Assembly (NCBI RefSeq): GCF_000969445.1
Contig: NZ_JZEY01000054.1
Location: forward strand, 1,116,001 to 1,180,000
Direction: 5' to 3'
Length of the DNA stretch: 64,000 nucleotides
From: Devosia chinhatensis
GTDB lineage: Bacteria; Pseudomonadota; Alphaproteobacteria; Rhizobiales; Devosiaceae
Position numbers and translations under genes: made by a program. This document shows, piece by piece, positions 23,502-32,606 of the stretch. The stretch's first letter is position 1. The number at the start of each line of letters is the position of its first letter. The notes beneath the pieces were generated by a model that saw only the letters and a program-made list of their open reading frames with translations, made no database searches and was not told the DNA's origin.

Positions 23502-24717
23502 ATTTGTAACGGCAGAGGAGCAGTTTCCCGCATTCGTGGCGGGCTTCGGATCTGGAAAGACCCACGCCGGCATCAACCGTGCCCTAGCGCGCAAGCTGCA
23601 GTACCCTGGCCAGGACGTTGCATACTACCTGCCGACGTATGACCTGGTCCGGCGCATGGCCTTTCCCCGCTTTGAGGAAATGCTGGGCACCATGCGTCTG
23701 AGCTTCACGCTCAACAAGACCGATGCAGTGATTGAGGTTGGCACCTACGGCAACATCATCTTCCGAACGATGGACACGCCGGAGCGCATCATCGCGTATG
23801 AGGTTGCGGATAGCATCGTCGACGAGCTCGACACGCTGCCGACTGAAAAGGCCCGGGAAGTCTGGAACAAAATCCTTGGCCGAAACCGGCAGAAGAAGCC
23901 GGACGGGTCATTGAATACAGTTGCTGTCGCGACGACGCCCGAGGGCTTCCGGTTCGTCTACGAGCGCTGGCAGCGCAGCCCTGCCAACGGTTATCGCATC
24001 ATAAAGGCGTCCACCTACTCGAACGCCAAGAATTTGCCAGTCGGTTATATCGAAAGCCTGAGGGACAGCTACCCGTCGAACCTCCTCTCGGCCTACCTCG
24101 ACGGTGAGTTCGTCAACCTGACGAGCGGCTCTGTCTATCCGGCCTATGATCGGCGCCGGCACCACACCACAGAAGCCATTGGGGCCGACGACGCGCTTCA
24201 CATTGGCATGGACTTCAACGTCCAGCACATGGCGGCCGTGGTCTTTGTCATGCGAGACGGTGCGCCGCATGCCGTGCTGGAATACACGGACGTGCTCGAC
24301 ACGCCGGCAATGGTCGCGCTACTCAAGTCGCGCCATCCTGGATACAAGATTTTTGTCTACCCCGACGCCTCGGGCAATAATCGCAGGTCCAACGGCGCCA
24401 GCCAGAGCGACATTGCATTGCTCAAACAGGCGGGTTTCACCGTTTGCGTGAACCCGGCAAACCCAGCAGTCAAAGACAGAGTGCTCTCGGTCAACAAGCT
24501 GCTGAAGGTCGAGGGCATCGGCATCAATGTCGATATGTGCCCGGCATTGGTAGAGGGCCTCGAAAAGCAGGCTTACGACAAGAACGGCGAGCCGGACAAA
24601 ACGGCGGGCCTGGATCACGTCATCGACGCAGCTGGCTATTTCATTGCCTACAAGTTCCCGATCGTGAAGCCACGTTCGAGCGAGACGAAATCCACTACGG
24701 TTACGGGACTGATTTGA
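23470..24717 (+). CDS. terL: Terminase large subunit
   Basis: A 415-residue packaging motor and nuclease. Walker A-like GFGSGKTHAG is near residue 27 and Walker B is SIVDELD near 117. The C-terminal RNase-H-like nuclease carries HIGMDFNVQHMA, FVYPDASGNN and a later DHVIDAAGY. It overlaps terS and its stop overlaps the portal ATG. Confidence 0.93.
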   Translation: MKIALSRPQFEFVTAEEQFPAFVAGFGSGKTHAGINRALARKLQYPGQDVAYYLPTYDLVRRMAFPRFEEMLGTMRLSFTLNKTDAVIEVGTYGNIIFRTMDTPERIIAYEVADSIVDELDTLPTEKAREVWNKILGRNRQKKPDGSLNTVAVATTPEGFRFVYERWQRSPANGYRIIKASTYSNAKNLPVGYIESLRDSYPSNLLSAYLDGEFVNLTSGSVYPAYDRRRHHTTEAIGADDALHIGMDFNVQHMAAVVFVMRDGAPHAVLEYTDVLDTPAMVALLKSRHPGYKIFVYPDASGNNRRSNGASQSDIALLKQAGFTVCVNPANPAVKDRVLSVNKLLKVEGIGINVDMCPALVEGLEKQAYDKNGEPDKTAGLDHVIDAAGYFIAYKFPIVKPRSSETKSTTVTGLI

Positions 24718-26099
24718 TGGCCGATGACGTCTCGACAAAGCATCCTGATTATATCGCGCGAGCTGACCAGTGGCAGCTTATGCGCAACACTTCGGGCGGT
24801 GAAGGCGAAGTGAAAGCGGCGGGCGAAGAGTATCTGCCCCAGCCTTCGGGATTCAAAGCCCAGGCAGATGGCGGCCGGGCCCTTTATGCTGCCTATCAGA
24901 AGCGAGCACAGTTCCCCGAGATCGTCCACCCGACGATCCACGGTATGGTTGGCGTCATTCATCGGACCGAAGCCCAGATTGAAATGCCCGAGGCGATGAT
25001 GCCTCTTTGGGAGCGAGCAACCAAGGATGGTCTGCCTCTCGAAGCCCTGCATCGAAGGATCACCGCCGAGCTGCTGACCACTGGCCGTTATGCCTTGCTG
25101 GCTGACGCGGCCACCGAGGGCAGCGACTTGCCATGGTTGGCCGGCTATTCAGGCGAGGCATTGATTAATTGGGCCCATGACCGCTCCCTGTTTGTGCTCG
25201 ATGAAAGCGGCCTCAAGCGCGAAGGCTTCCGTTGGGAACAAGAGCAGCGCTTCCGCGTGCTGGAGTTGCGCGATGGTCGTTATCAGGTCCAGACCTATAC
25301 TGGCACTGAGCGGACGGCAGGCGAGATAATCGAACCTACTGGCAAGGGTAACGCACGGCTTACCGAAATCCCATTCGTGGTAATCGGCGCTCGCGACTTG
25401 TCTTTGCCGCCCGAACTGCCGCCGCTGATGGGTGTGGGGCGATCCGCTATCGCGCTCTACCAGCTCAGCGCAGACTATCGCTGGCAGCTCTTCATGACTG
25501 GCCAAGAGACACTGGTGGTCATCAATGGCGATGCGCCGACCGCCGTTGGGGCAGGGGCCGTCATTGCCATTCAGCAAGGCGACAATGTCGGAACGCCTGA
25601 TGTGAAGTATGTGGGACCGGCAGGCACCGGCATTGGCGCACACCGTACCGCTATCCAGGACGAGCGTGCCGCAGCAGCCCAGGCTGGCGCCAGGCTATTC
25701 AGCAGCGAGCAGAAGTCAGCAGAGAGCGGCGACGCGCTGCGCATTCGGTTTGCCGCAGAGACGGCAACGCTCACGACCATTGCTCAATCAAGCGCCCAGG
25801 GCCTTGAGCGGGCATTGCGGCACATAGCCGTGATGATCGGCCACGATCCGGAAGAGGTTACGGTCAAGCCAAACCTGAGCTTCATCGATACCTCGCTTTC
25901 GCCCGCAGAAGCGGAGTCGCTGGTCCGTGTCTGGCAGGAAGGCGCTATCAGCTACGAGACGCTTTATGAGCGGTTGCAACGCGGCGAGATCGCGAGCGCA
26001 GAGCGGTCTGCCGAGGATGAGCTTGCATTGGTGGACGAGGAACGATTTGGCAGTGAGGAGGATCGCCGGGACGTGCTGCCGGCGCCACTTAGGGTTTAG
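24717..26099 (+). CDS. Portal protein (DUF4055)
   Basis: A 460-residue protein of the DUF4055 portal family: HPDYIARADQWQLMRNTSGG, VKAAGEEYLPQP, then GMVGVIHRTEAQIEMPE and LLTTGRYALLADA. The frame is open upstream inside terL, but the ATG at 24717 overlapping the terL stop is the natural start. It forms the dodecameric DNA entry ring. Confidence 0.88.
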   Translation: MADDVSTKHPDYIARADQWQLMRNTSGGEGEVKAAGEEYLPQPSGFKAQADGGRALYAAYQKRAQFPEIVHPTIHGMVGVIHRTEAQIEMPEAMMPLWERATKDGLPLEALHRRITAELLTTGRYALLADAATEGSDLPWLAGYSGEALINWAHDRSLFVLDESGLKREGFRWEQEQRFRVLELRDGRYQVQTYTGTERTAGEIIEPTGKGNARLTEIPFVVIGARDLSLPPELPPLMGVGRSAIALYQLSADYRWQLFMTGQETLVVINGDAPTAVGAGAVIAIQQGDNVGTPDVKYVGPAGTGIGAHRTAIQDERAAAAQAGARLFSSEQKSAESGDALRIRFAAETATLTTIAQSSAQGLERALRHIAVMIGHDPEEVTVKPNLSFIDTSLSPAEAESLVRVWQEGAISYETLYERLQRGEIASAERSAEDELALVDEERFGSEEDRRDVLPAPLRV

Positions 26100-26497
26100 T
26101 CGGTCATGTCGTGACGCGCACAGGCCTCCGCCCATTGAAGCATGCTATAAGGCGAGCCCCTTTCGTTCACCAAGTACCAAGCTGCCGCGAACTTTGTTTC
26201 CTCGAGCGTCTCGTCACTCCAGTACAGGATGGTCCCACTGAGGCGATTGCCAGCTTCGTCCCATTCTCTGCAGGTGATGAAATAGGTGTCTTGGGCATCA
26301 GTCATTTTCAAGCCAGTTTTGAAGGTCATATCGGCTTCATCGAACTCGGCCCGCCAGATGTTCTCCACATTTACCGGTGGGTCGAAATAGAGCCATTCTG
26401 ACTGCTGAATAGGCCACTGTTCGTAGGTGTACTGCTGCGCCATTGCCGATGGCGCTATGAGCGTGATGAGTGCTCCAAGCATAATCTTTGTTTTCAT
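26096..26497 (-). CDS. Exported protein on the opposite strand (prophage cargo)
   Basis: A 133-residue protein with a signal peptide (MKTKIMLGALITLIAPSAMAQ) and a mature part rich in Trp, Tyr and acidic residues (EWLYFDPPVNVENIWRAEF). It converges on the portal gene, overlapping by four bases. Likely a gene expressed in the lysogen; function unknown. Confidence 0.65.
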   Translation of the reverse strand: MKTKIMLGALITLIAPSAMAQQYTYEQWPIQQSEWLYFDPPVNVENIWRAEFDEADMTFKTGLKMTDAQDTYFITCREWDEAGNRLSGTILYWSDETLEETKFAAAWYLVNERGSPYSMLQWAEACARHDMTD

Positions 26498-26566
26498 GAT
26501 CGCCCCTCTAGTCAGCGGCGATCATGGCGCGCCCCGGTAAATGTGACGTTCCTGAATTCCAATTTG

Positions 26567-26588
26567 AGCCGCCTCCAGGCGGCTTTTT
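26567..26588 (+). terminator. Intrinsic terminator before the scaffold gene
   Basis: Stem AGCCGCC/GGCGGCT with loop TCCA followed by TTTT. On the minus strand the same stem is not followed by Ts, so it acts rightward. Confidence 0.75.
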
Positions 26589-26627
26589 CATGCCCGGCGA
26601 GGCCGTGGCTCAACAAGGAGATGGCCG

Positions 26628-27446
26628 ATGGCACTCAAGACGATCCTCGAAAACCTGGACGATGTGCCAGAGGCTCTGAAGGCCGAATACAAGGAGATCG
26701 ACGGCAAGTTCGTCCTTCAGCTCGACGGCATTGACGCTCACCCTACCGTGGTCAATCTCAAGACTGCTTTCGAGCGGGTGAAGGGCGACAAGAAGAAGCT
26801 CACGACTGATCTTGACGGCGCGAACGCCAAGTTGGCCGAGCTGCCCGAAGACTTCGATGCCGAAGAATGGGTGCGGCTCAAGGCGGAAGCTGGCGATCCC
26901 AATGACCCCGAGAACAAGGCTAAGAAGGATGAGCACCTTCAAAGCCAGAAGAAAGTCTTCGAGCAACGCATTGCAAATCTCGAGACCAAGCACGCCAACG
27001 AACTGAAGTCCAAGGAAACCGAAATCGCCGAGCGCGACGATGTGATTGCCTCGGTGCTGGTCGAAGACGGCCTCACCAAGGCCCTTGTTGATGCCGGCGT
27101 GTCCAAGGACTTTCTCAAGGCAGCCCGTGCCATGCTCAAACCCTCGGTAAAGGTCGTTCGTGATGATGACGGCGCCCGCCGCGCCATTGTCGAGACCGAC
27201 CTGGGCGAAGAAGAGATCGGCAAGTACGTGACCAACTGGGCTCAGTCCGATGAAGGTCGCGTCTTTATCGCCAAACCCAGCGGTGGCGACGCCGGCGGCG
27301 GCAAGGGTCAGCAGTTCGCCGACAATCCCTGGGACAGCGGCAACGGCAAGCGCCCCAACCTGACCAAGCAGCAGCAACTCATTTCGGAAAACCCGGCCAA
27401 GGCGCGCCTGATGGCGCAGGCTGCCGGCGCAACCGTGACCTGGTAG
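26628..27446 (+). CDS. Capsid scaffolding protein
   Basis: A 272-residue, highly charged protein with a long predicted coiled coil (about 45-165: FERVKGDKKKLTTDLDGANAKLAEL ... ANLETKHANELKSKE) and a Gly-rich C-terminal region. Size, coiled coil and position just before the capsid gene fit a scaffold. A 7-bp hairpin (GGTAGGC/GCCTACC) covers its stop codon at 27442-27460. Confidence 0.78.
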   Translation: MALKTILENLDDVPEALKAEYKEIDGKFVLQLDGIDAHPTVVNLKTAFERVKGDKKKLTTDLDGANAKLAELPEDFDAEEWVRLKAEAGDPNDPENKAKKDEHLQSQKKVFEQRIANLETKHANELKSKETEIAERDDVIASVLVEDGLTKALVDAGVSKDFLKAARAMLKPSVKVVRDDDGARRAIVETDLGEEEIGKYVTNWAQSDEGRVFIAKPSGGDAGGGKGQQFADNPWDSGNGKRPNLTKQQQLISENPAKARLMAQAAGATVTW

Positions 27447-27558
27447 GCGTAAAGCCTACCTCGACTACCGCGCCGATGGCGCATCCCAAGCAGCCGGGCC
27501 CGATGGGATGGCTGATCCACTCCCGACATCACCATCCCCTCATTGAAGGATTGACCTC

Positions 27559-28563
27559 ATGGCTACCACTCGCCTGAGCGACGTCATCTATGGCCCGCTC
27601 TTTCTCCCCACCACGATCCAGCGCATTGCGCAGCTTTCGCGTATCCGCAATTCCCCAATCGTTTCCACCGATGCCGAACTGCAGAACTTTGCCAATGGCC
27701 CGGGTGATCTCGTCCAGATGCCGTTCTGGAATGACCTGACCGGCAATTCTAACGTCTCGACCGACGATCCGGGCCAGAACGCCACGCCGAACAAGCTGAC
27801 CCAAGGTCAGGACATGGCTCGTAAGATCCGGCGCAACAATGGCTGGCAGAGCGCCAACCTGGTTGCCTCGATGCTGGCCGAAGACCCGCTCGACGCCGTC
27901 GCACAGCTCATTGCTGAGTATTGGGTGCGTGAAGAGCAGCGCATCATGGGCCAGCAGATGGCCGGCGTCTTCGCGTCAGCTGGCATGGCGGGCAATGTGC
28001 TCGATGTGGCGTCCGAAGATGGCGCGGTGACGCCCATCAATCTCGATGCCGAGATTGCCGCCAATGCTTACGCCCTGTTGGGTGAATACGGCACCACGCT
28101 GTCGGCAGTGCTGATGCACTCCCGCGTGTTTTATAACCTGCGCGCTGCCCGTGCGATCGACAAGTTCAAGGATCCCGCCACTGGCCTCGACTTCAATATG
28201 TGGGACGACAAGATCGTCTATGTGTCCGATCAGTGCCCGCGCGTGGCCGGCGAAGACAGCGGGTTCAAGTACACCAGCTACCTCTTCGGCAACGGTGCAA
28301 TCGGTTACGCCGAGGCTACCGGTGACGGCGGCCCCAAGAAGCCCGTCGAGCTCGCTAGTGTGGCGTCGGCCGGTAACGGTGAGGGCGTCGAAACCGTCTG
28401 GTATCGCCGCCATTGGGTCATGCATCCGCGCGGCGTGGCTTTCAGCGGCACCCCGGCGTCGGCTTCGGGCGTGACCGATACAGAGCTCGCCACCGGCACC
28501 AACTGGTCGCGCGTTTACGACCCCAAGCTCGTCCGCATGGTCGCTGTCACCACCAACGGCTAA
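27559..28563 (+). CDS. Major capsid protein
   Basis: A 334-residue capsid protein (MATTRLSDVIYGPLFLPTTI ...). It includes GDLVQMPFWNDLTGN and AQLIAEYWVREEQRIMGQQMAG, typical of phage coat proteins with the HK97-type fold, and a C-terminal YDPKLVRMVAVTTNG. Between the scaffold and the connector genes it is the only plausible coat gene. Confidence 0.87.
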   Translation: MATTRLSDVIYGPLFLPTTIQRIAQLSRIRNSPIVSTDAELQNFANGPGDLVQMPFWNDLTGNSNVSTDDPGQNATPNKLTQGQDMARKIRRNNGWQSANLVASMLAEDPLDAVAQLIAEYWVREEQRIMGQQMAGVFASAGMAGNVLDVASEDGAVTPINLDAEIAANAYALLGEYGTTLSAVLMHSRVFYNLRAARAIDKFKDPATGLDFNMWDDKIVYVSDQCPRVAGEDSGFKYTSYLFGNGAIGYAEATGDGGPKKPVELASVASAGNGEGVETVWYRRHWVMHPRGVAFSGTPASASGVTDTELATGTNWSRVYDPKLVRMVAVTTNG

Positions 28564-28619
28564 GGGCAGGGGGCCAAGGCCCCGTCCACACCCCTTCATC
28601 ATAATTACGAGGTAACGAC

Positions 28620-29216
28620 ATGGATAAGCACCATGACGATCCCGCCCTGGCCGAAGCAATCGCTCGCCGGGACGAAAGCCGCGCTCAGATTCTGCGCTCC
28701 AAGGCCAATGCTGCCGGCGGCAGCTCTACCGACCGTCTGGCGAATGCTTTTGAGAAGTTGGCTGACCAGGCAGAGAAGGCTTCGCGCCAGTCGGCCACTG
28801 CCCTCGACCTCATTGAACCCGCTCCGCTCGATCCGGAAGGCACCGAGCGCCAACTTGCCGACAGCGAGGGCAATTTTGCTTCCAATGCCGAGGTTGCTGC
28901 AACGGGTGGCATCGGCATCAAAGCAAGCAACACCGCTGTGACCTCCGGTCAGCCTGCGCAGACAGCAGAACAGGCCGGTGAAGCGGTGACCTCTGACGCC
29001 CAGAAGATCATCGGTGATCAGCCGGTCGGCGGCGCCGCCACTAGCCGCACTGCTGAAACCGATGAAACCCGCGCTGCGGTCGTCATCCCCGAAGGCTGGA
29101 AAGACCTGTCTTGGCAGGAGCGACGCTCTATCGCCTCCAAGGTTTCGGACACTCCAATTGCCAATGGCGAAGAAGCAAATACAGCCATCGAGGCCGAGCT
29201 GAAGCGACGGGGCTAA
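28620..29216 (+). CDS. Hypothetical virion-module protein
   Basis: A 198-residue protein with a helical N-terminus (DPALAEAIARRDESRAQILRSKANA) and an Ala/Thr/Gln-rich middle. The C-terminal end (PEGWKDLSWQERRSIASKVSD) resembles a small helical domain. Located between capsid and connector genes. No family recognised; possibly a head decoration or structural accessory protein. Confidence 0.6.
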   Translation: MDKHHDDPALAEAIARRDESRAQILRSKANAAGGSSTDRLANAFEKLADQAEKASRQSATALDLIEPAPLDPEGTERQLADSEGNFASNAEVAATGGIGIKASNTAVTSGQPAQTAEQAGEAVTSDAQKIIGDQPVGGAATSRTAETDETRAAVVIPEGWKDLSWQERRSIASKVSDTPIANGEEANTAIEAELKRRG

Positions 29217-29226
29217 GGCAAAATAA

Positions 29227-29260
29227 CAGTCCCCGGCCTGTGTGCATGAGCCGGGGACTG
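29227..29260 (+). other. Strong stem-loop between capsid and connector genes
   Basis: An 11-bp perfect stem (CAGTCCCCGGC / GCCGGGGACTG) closes a 12-base loop. Only three Ts follow, so it is a weak terminator, attenuator or RNA-processing/stability element rather than a clear intrinsic terminator. It would limit expression of genes after the abundant capsid gene. Confidence 0.6.
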
Positions 29261-29348
29261 ACTTTGGAGGGTGCAGTTGGGAGACTACTGCGCCTCAATA
29301 ACGCCGCCCGAACTGCCGCGTTCCAAATAGTTAAAATGCGAGGCATTC

Positions 29349-29852
29349 ATGTCCGATCACTACGGAACGCGCGAAGACGCCAACACTTATCACGCGGCGC
29401 GCGGCAACGCGTCTTGGGCTGCTGCAACAACGGGAGCTCGTGACGCCGCCCTTGTGCGTGGCTCCCAGAGCCTCGACGGCCTCTATGGCGCCCGATACCC
29501 CGGCACTATCACCGACGCGGCACAATCGCTGCTCTGGCCGCGGCAAGGCGTTATCTTCCGCGGACAGGTTTTCAATGATGATGTTGTCCCCCTGCCGATC
29601 ATCCGCGCAGCTTATGAATTGGCTTTACGCGAACTGGCTGCGCCCGGCTCGACATCACCAGACTATGTGCCGGCGGGTTCGATCAAGCGCCTGAAAAAGG
29701 GCGTCGGGCCGCTCCAGAAAGAAACCGAATATGCCGTGCCATTGACTGCCGCGGCGGCTCGACCTGTGTTCTCGCTGATTGATGGCATTCTGGCCGAACT
29801 GATCATTGCAGCGCCGGGCGGCACAACAGTGACGACCTTGGCGAGGTTCTGA
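29349..29852 (+). CDS. DnaT-like domain head-tail connector protein
   Basis: A 167-residue protein with DANTYHAARGNASWAAA and RAALVRGSQSLDGLYGARYPG (near-identical wording to the phage 'DnaT-like ssDNA-binding' family), then WPRQGVIFRGQVFNDDVVPLPI. These proteins lie in the connector slot of many siphophages. Role as head-completion/adaptor is inferred from position. Confidence 0.75.
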   Translation: MSDHYGTREDANTYHAARGNASWAAATTGARDAALVRGSQSLDGLYGARYPGTITDAAQSLLWPRQGVIFRGQVFNDDVVPLPIIRAAYELALRELAAPGSTSPDYVPAGSIKRLKKGVGPLQKETEYAVPLTAAAARPVFSLIDGILAELIIAAPGGTTVTTLARF

Positions 29853-30049
29853 TGCCGGTCATCGACTTTCCCTGCAAAGCCGAAGAGCCGGCGGCAAAAT
29901 ACGAGATCACAATTGAGCTTGACGCCAAGGGTGGCGTAGTTGGGGTCAAAGCGCCGGATGTCGGTGGGCGTCAGGGCCGCATTTTTATCGCTGAGCACCT
30001 GCGCGATGCGGCCGACTTCCTTCAGAACGGAGCGGCAAACGATGGCTGA
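29852..30049 (+). CDS. Small hypothetical connector-region protein
   Basis: A 65-residue acidic protein (MPVIDFPCKAEEPAAKYEIT ...) whose ATG overlaps the preceding stop (TGATG) and whose 3' end overlaps the next gene by eight bases. No domain recognised. Confidence 0.6.
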   Translation: MPVIDFPCKAEEPAAKYEITIELDAKGGVVGVKAPDVGGRQGRIFIAEHLRDAADFLQNGAANDG

Positions 30050-30437
30050 ATCGTTCGATTACGAAGAAAGCCGGCAAGACGCCAACGAACTCATCGCCGA
30101 GTTTGGGCAGAACGGCGCAATCCGTCGCACCGTTGTCACGCCTCCTGCCCATCCATGGGAAGAGGGCACAGAAACAACGGTCTATCACGCGGTCACGCTG
30201 GTCGTGCTGCCGATGGACGAAAAGCGCATCGATGGCACGCTGATATTGACCGGCGACCGCCAGGTGCTGATCGCCCTTAATGGGCTCCCTGTCGGCCCTG
30301 CGGTCGGCGACGTGATCATGTTCAACGGTGCTTTCTCGGCTGGTGTCTATGCCGGCGAGGAATGGACCATTGCCAAGCTCGACATGCTGGCCCCGGCTGG
30401 GATCATGGTCATGTATGACGTTGTGGCGAGGCGCTGA
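30042..30437 (+). CDS. Hypothetical head-closure-region protein
   Basis: A 131-residue, beta-rich protein (MAESFDYEESRQDANELIAEFG ... ETTVYHAVTLVVLPMDEKRIDGT). It is positioned where head-closure or stopper proteins are encoded and overlaps both neighbours by 1-8 bases. Function inferred from place only. Confidence 0.65.
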   Translation: MAESFDYEESRQDANELIAEFGQNGAIRRTVVTPPAHPWEEGTETTVYHAVTLVVLPMDEKRIDGTLILTGDRQVLIALNGLPVGPAVGDVIMFNGAFSAGVYAGEEWTIAKLDMLAPAGIMVMYDVVARR

Positions 30438-31504
30438 TGCTCAGAAGGCTTTCACAGCGCCAGGTCCTCGAGAACCTCTCCAATGAGTGGGAAACTACTC
30501 TTGCCCGGGAGTGGTTGGAAGCGATCCGATCGATCACTTCGGCAGTCGTGCTCAAGGATCTGATCGCTGAGCTTGAGCGCGGCAATCTCGAAGCGGCAAC
30601 GCGGATGCTCGACATTAGCCCCGAACGCTTCGCGCGCTTTGAGGCCGGGATCGTTCAAGCCTATCACAGCGGTGGCGTGGCGACGGTCAATGGCATGCCC
30701 GCGTTGCGCGACCCCTCAGGCAACCGCGTGACGTTCTCTTGGGGCGTTCGCAACCTGCCCGCCGAAGCGGTGATGCGGCAACACGCTGTGGGCCTCGTAG
30801 ACGGGATTGTGGATGAACAGCTTGCCTCGGTGCGAAATGTGATGGCGGAAGGGCTGGCACGCGGCCAGAACCCGCGCCAGACGGCCTTGGACCTAGTGGG
30901 CAAGATTAACCGCCGCACCGGCTTCCGTGAGGGCGGACTGATCGGGCTCACTCCGTCCCAGGCACAGACGCTCGACAAGATTTATGCAGGGCTGCGGGCT
31001 GGTGCTGCTCAGGCCATGCGGGACTATCTGGGCTACGCCCTGCGCGACAAGCGCTTCGATGGCCATGTCCGCCGCGCGCTGGAGCAGGGCGGTTCAGTGC
31101 CGGCCGATGCCGTCGACCGGATCGTCACCGCCTACAGCAACCGGGCGCTGAAATACCGAGCCGACAATCTGGCTTTGACTGAAACCAACATAGCGCTGAC
31201 GCAGGCCAAGAACGATGCGTTCCAGCAGCAGATCGATGCAGGCAAGCTTGAAGCAGGCTATGTGGTGAAGACCTGGGGCCGCTCCATCTCAAAGGAAAAC
31301 CGCGCCGATCACCTCGCGATGGTCGGGCAGACCGTACCGTTCAACCAGCTCTTCACGCTGCCGGATGGGACGCAGTGCACCGGGCCCCATGATCCAAACC
31401 TGCCGGCGCATCATCTCGTGGGCTGCAAATGCCCTCCGCCCGACGTAACGATCGATTTCACGGCCCAGGCGTTGCGCCGGTATCAGGCTCGCGTCGGTGA
31501 GTAA
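30437..31504 (+). CDS. Minor head protein (SPP1 gp7 / head-morphogenesis type)
   Basis: A 355-residue protein, helical at first, then GLARGQNPRQTALDLVGKINRRTG, ALTETNIALTQAKNDAFQQ and a C-terminal WGRSISKENRADHLAMVGQTVPFNQLF ... HHLVGCKCPPP. That Cys/His-containing tail is typical of phage Mu gpF/SPP1 gp7-like head proteins. Located after the connectors rather than beside the portal. Confidence 0.8.
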   Translation: MLRRLSQRQVLENLSNEWETTLAREWLEAIRSITSAVVLKDLIAELERGNLEAATRMLDISPERFARFEAGIVQAYHSGGVATVNGMPALRDPSGNRVTFSWGVRNLPAEAVMRQHAVGLVDGIVDEQLASVRNVMAEGLARGQNPRQTALDLVGKINRRTGFREGGLIGLTPSQAQTLDKIYAGLRAGAAQAMRDYLGYALRDKRFDGHVRRALEQGGSVPADAVDRIVTAYSNRALKYRADNLALTETNIALTQAKNDAFQQQIDAGKLEAGYVVKTWGRSISKENRADHLAMVGQTVPFNQLFTLPDGTQCTGPHDPNLPAHHLVGCKCPPPDVTIDFTAQALRRYQARVGE

Positions 31505-31952
31505 CTTTGCGGCGACCATTGGCGACTGGTGCCGCAGGGTGCCAGAAGCCATCGACGCGGTACTGAAGAACAGCGCGCAGCGCTTGGCTAAGGAAATAGA
31601 CGCTGAACTGGATCGCCAAGTCTATCAGGCGCCGCCTTCGCCCTCTGGCTATAAGCGCACCGGCTTCCTGCGCGCATCCTTCGTGGCATCGACCTCGGCA
31701 ATGCCGCAACTCATTCGGGACAATCCCGGGGCAGAGATCAATGCCGATGCCGTGGGGCCGATTGTGCTGGTCATCAATGGCTGGGACGGCGGCGGAACGC
31801 TCTATCTCGGCTACACGGCCAAGTATGGCGCATATGTCCACTTCGGTGCTGGAGGTGCTGCGCCGCGCCCTTGGGTGACACTGGCAGCGCAGCGCTGGCC
31901 TCAAATCGTCCGCGAGGAGGCGGCGAAGGTCAAACAGCGGTTCGGACTGTAA
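31497..31952 (+). CDS. Tail-completion / neck protein (HK97 gp10-like)
   Basis: A 151-residue protein from a GTG at 31497 (VSNFAATIGDWCRRVPEAIDAVLK). It has RTGFLRASFVASTS and VHFGAGGAAPRPWVTLAAQRW, the pattern of HK97 gp10-family proteins that join tail to head. It overlaps the previous gene by eight bases. Confidence 0.75.
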   Translation: MSNFAATIGDWCRRVPEAIDAVLKNSAQRLAKEIDAELDRQVYQAPPSPSGYKRTGFLRASFVASTSAMPQLIRDNPGAEINADAVGPIVLVINGWDGGGTLYLGYTAKYGAYVHFGAGGAAPRPWVTLAAQRWPQIVREEAAKVKQRFGL

Positions 31953-31953
31953 C

Positions 31954-32250
31954 CTATTCGGCGGGAACAACTGGCGTAGTGGTCAATCGCACCCCGAGCG
32001 CCTTCATCACCCCAAGCAGGGTAGAAAGCCTTGGATCGCCCTTCTCGCTGAGGGCCTTGTAAAGCGCTTCGCGGGTCACGCCAGCATCCCTGGCAATGCT
32101 CGTCATACCTCGGGCGCGGGCAACCACTCCAAGAGCATTAGCAATGAAGGTCGCATCGCCGGTTTCAAAGGCTTCCGCCAAGAATTCGGCTTGTCCTTCA
32201 GCGCTGTCAATGAATTCGGCAGCGTCGAAGGGAACGGTTTCGAGGGCCAT
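31954..32250 (-). CDS. Type II antitoxin, HTH (HigA / HI1420 addiction-antidote family)
   Basis: A 98-residue antitoxin: N-terminal DAAEFIDSAEGQAEFLAEAFETGDATFIANALG and the HTH GMTSIARDAGVTREALYKALSEKGDP, with the ending MKALGVRLT, all typical of the 'putative addiction module antidote' family. The ATG is at 32250. It is the second gene after the toxin, which is usual for this HigBA-type order, and presumably binds the inverted repeat upstream of the toxin. Confidence 0.88.
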   Translation of the reverse strand: MALETVPFDAAEFIDSAEGQAEFLAEAFETGDATFIANALGVVARARGMTSIARDAGVTREALYKALSEKGDPRLSTLLGVMKALGVRLTTTPVVPAE

Positions 32251-32251
32251 A

Positions 32252-32557
32252 TCAAATCTCCTTTGCCATCTGTTTGGCCTTGGCGATGTCCCGGTCCTGA
32301 GAACCCTTGTCGCCACCACAGAGCAGGACGATAAGAACGTTGCCCCGCTGAACGAAATAAACCCGATAGCCGGGACCGTAATCCACCCGAAGCTCACCAA
32401 TCCCATCGAACACCTTCACGTCGCCCATAAGGCCGGACTGAACTCGAACGATGCGGCGGGCAATAATTTCCGCAGCCTTCTTGTCCTTGAGGGACTTGTG
32501 CCATTTGGCGAAGACAGCGGTTTGGCGAACTTCGATTATGTGTAATCTATAGTTCAC
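32252..32557 (-). CDS. Type II toxin, RelE/ParE superfamily (HigB / HI1419 type)
   Basis: A 101-residue toxin starting at a GTG (VNYRLHIIEVRQTAVFAKWHKSLKD). The family ending GDKGSQDRDIAKAKQMAKEI and the LRVDYGPGYRVYFVQRG strand are diagnostic of HI1419-like RelE toxins, which cut mRNA at the ribosome. It stops one base before the antitoxin ATG. The pair interrupts the tail genes on the reverse strand and would stabilise the prophage. Confidence 0.9.
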   Translation of the reverse strand: MNYRLHIIEVRQTAVFAKWHKSLKDKKAAEIIARRIVRVQSGLMGDVKVFDGIGELRVDYGPGYRVYFVQRGNVLIVLLCGGDKGSQDRDIAKAKQMAKEI

Positions 32558-32591
32558 TGTTGCGCCAGTATCAATACAAGTGTGAACTATA
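32548..32591. promoter_or_regulatory. Inverted-repeat operator at the toxin-antitoxin promoter
   Basis: TATAGTTCAC (32548-32557) and GTGAACTATA (32582-32591) are perfect 10-bp arms 24 bp apart. A second overlapping palindrome, GTGAACTATAATTCAC, starts at 32582. The left arm covers the toxin's GTG start. Best explained as autoregulatory sites for the antitoxin or toxin-antitoxin complex. Confidence 0.65.
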
Positions 32592-32606
32592 ATTCACGGA
32601 GATTGC

